Assembly (NCBI GenBank): GCA_017881985.1
Contig: JADGQH010000128.1
Span: 1 to 8,815 of the forward strand
Length of the DNA: 8,815 nucleotides
Origin: Chloroflexota bacterium
GTDB lineage: Bacteria > Chloroflexota > Limnocylindria > Limnocylindrales > CSP1-4
Direction: 5' to 3'
The position numbers and the translations under genes were made by a program. The notes under the pieces are model-generated. The model worked only from the letters and a program-made list of their open reading frames with translations, was not told the DNA's origin and did no database searches. This document shows positions 8,156 to 8,815 of this stretch, in pieces. Position 1 is the stretch's first letter; each line of letters opens with the position of its first letter.

Positions 8156-8161
8156 TATACT
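8156..8161 (+). promoter_or_regulatory. -10 element TATACT for the riboswitch-thiD transcript
   Basis: TATACT matches the sigma70 -10 consensus at five of six positions. It predicts a start near 8168, about 12 bases before the first helix of the TPP riboswitch, as expected for a riboswitch leader. No good -35 is found at 17 bases upstream. Confidence 0.55.
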
Positions 8162-8179
8162 GCCGACCGAACTGAAGAT

Positions 8180-8270
8180 CGCCTCCGGGGAGCGCACAGC
8201 GCTGAGAGTGTGGCACCAGCCACAGACCCGCCGAACCTGATCTGGCTCGTACCAGCGAAGGAAGCAGGCC
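8180..8270 (+). ncRNA. TPP riboswitch (THI element) upstream of thiD
   Basis: The conserved core is present in order: GGGG (8187-8190), CTGAGAG (8202-8208), GAACCTGATCTGG (8233-8245) and GTACCAGCG (8249-8257) followed by AAGGAAG. Helices can be drawn: P1 GCCT (8181-8184) with AGGC (8266-8269); P3 AGCGC (8191-8195) with GCGCT (8199-8203); an optional P3a TGTGGC (8209-8214) with GCCACA (8219-8224), loop ACCA; and CTGG (8242-8245) with CCAG (8252-8255). Binding of thiamine pyrophosphate normally shuts off thiamine genes, and the next gene is thiD, which fits. Confidence 0.95.
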
Positions 8271-8281
8271 TCACCTGACTC

Positions 8282-8312
8282 GATGCCGTCCCGTTCCTCG
8301 ACGGACGGCATC
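8282..8312 (+). promoter_or_regulatory. Strong stem-loop in the expression platform of the TPP riboswitch
   Basis: GATGCCGTCC (8282-8291) pairs perfectly with GGACGGCATC (8303-8312) around an 11-base loop. It lies between the aptamer and the thiD Shine-Dalgarno. The bases after it (TCGATTGTC) are not a U-tract, so it is a poor classic terminator; it may be a terminator of U-poor type or a scaffold that brings 8268-8277 near the Shine-Dalgarno. Confidence 0.7.
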
Positions 8313-8338
8313 TCGATTGTCAGGAGGCGCAGGATCCC

Positions 8339-8815
8339 GTGGCGTCCAGCAATGACGCGATCGGCGTGATCGGCCATCCGCGGCCGCGCGCGCTCACGAT
8401 CGCCGGGTCCGATTCGGGCGGGGGAGCCGGGATCCAGGCCGACCTCAAGACCTTCGCTGCGCTCGGGGTGTACGGCGCCTCGGCGGTCACCGCGATCACC
8501 GCCCAGAACACGCTCGGCGTGCAGATGATTCACGAGATCCCGGCGGAGGTCGTGGCGGCCCAGGTCGACGCCGTGCTCTCCGACATCGGCGCGGACGCGG
8601 TCAAGACGGGGATGCTCTTCAGCACGGCGATCGTCGAGGCCGTCGCCGGCTGCCTTCGCGCCCACGGCGTCACGCGGCTCGTCGTCGATCCCGTCATGGT
8701 CGCGAAGGGTGGCGATCGGCTCCTGCGCGAGGACGCGATCGCGGCGCTCCGGGACATGCTCCTTCCGATCGCTGCGGTCGTCACGCCGAACGCCCCGGAG
8801 GCCTCCGTGCTCGCG
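8339..8815 (+). CDS. thiD: Hydroxymethylpyrimidine/phosphomethylpyrimidine kinase ThiD (3' end outside window)
   Basis: 159 codons are visible from a GTG start. ThiD phosphorylates HMP and then HMP-phosphate to the diphosphate used by ThiE in thiamine synthesis; it is a cytoplasmic ribokinase-fold enzyme. The N-terminal signature ALTIAGSDSGGGAGIQADLKTF spans residues 18-39. KTGML (89-93), VVDPVMVAKGGD (115-126, where many members have AKSGD) and VTPNAPEA (148-155, usually TPNLPEA) are also visible. The catalytic C-terminal region lies beyond the window. AGGAGG (8322-8327) is 11 bases before the GTG, a little long, and a second purine run GCAGGA (8329-8334) is nearer. Expression is expected to be repressed by TPP through the upstream riboswitch. 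Confidence 0.95.
   Translation, partial: MASSNDAIGVIGHPRPRALTIAGSDSGGGAGIQADLKTFAALGVYGASAVTAITAQNTLGVQMIHEIPAEVVAAQVDAVLSDIGADAVKTGMLFSTAIVEAVAGCLRAHGVTRLVVDPVMVAKGGDRLLREDAIAALRDMLLPIAAVVTPNAPEASVLA

Noticed and set aside
8067..8216. N-terminal extension of the peroxiredoxin to an ATG at 8216
   Set aside because: It would overlap the divergent riboswitch, and PrxQ proteins normally begin near the 8066 start.

Overview
The window is very GC-rich DNA with GTG as well as ATG starts, and no rRNA, tRNA, IS element or CRISPR array. It reads as an ordinary bacterial chromosome segment. The gene content is a split b6/subunit-IV cytochrome complex with a Tat-type Rieske protein and a membrane-anchored monoheme cytochrome c, a PIG-L deacetylase, a PrxQ peroxiredoxin and a TPP riboswitch before thiD. 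Together with the base composition this suggests a high-GC, probably aerobic, monoderm-like lineage such as Chloroflexota (Limnocylindria-like) or Actinomycetota. That placement is inference only.

Region 1 (minus strand, positions 4831 down to 1) is one tightly packed operon. A 611-residue flavoprotein comes first, with an N-terminal Fe-S domain, a GltD/NfnB-like FAD/NAD(P) core and a C-terminal 2x[4Fe-4S] ferredoxin. It overlaps the cytochrome b6-type gene by GTGA. A 47-codon hairpin-rich ORF with ATGA overlaps at both ends follows, then the subunit IV-like gene, the Rieske protein and a cytochrome c gene that runs off the window. The b6 protein has four haem ligand histidines at b6f-type spacing and a Cys in the FCLGG context where b6f proteins carry the haem c(i) ligand. 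Together the genes look like a menaquinol:cytochrome c oxidoreductase with a dedicated cytoplasmic NAD(P)H/ferredoxin-type partner.

Region 2 (about 4832-5201) is the divergent control region. It holds a good sigma70-type promoter (TTGACG-17-TACCCT) with an inverted repeat in its spacer, driving region 3. Region 3 (plus strand, 5202-6650) is a membrane-anchored, coiled-coil-rich protein of unknown function with a distinct C-terminal domain.

Region 4 (minus, 8066 down to 6703) is a two-gene unit: a PrxQ/Bcp peroxiredoxin with a possibly leaderless start, then a PIG-L/LmbE zinc deacetylase. Region 5 (plus, from about 8156) holds a -10 element, a clear TPP riboswitch, a strong stem-loop, a Shine-Dalgarno sequence and the first 159 codons of thiD, cut by the window end.
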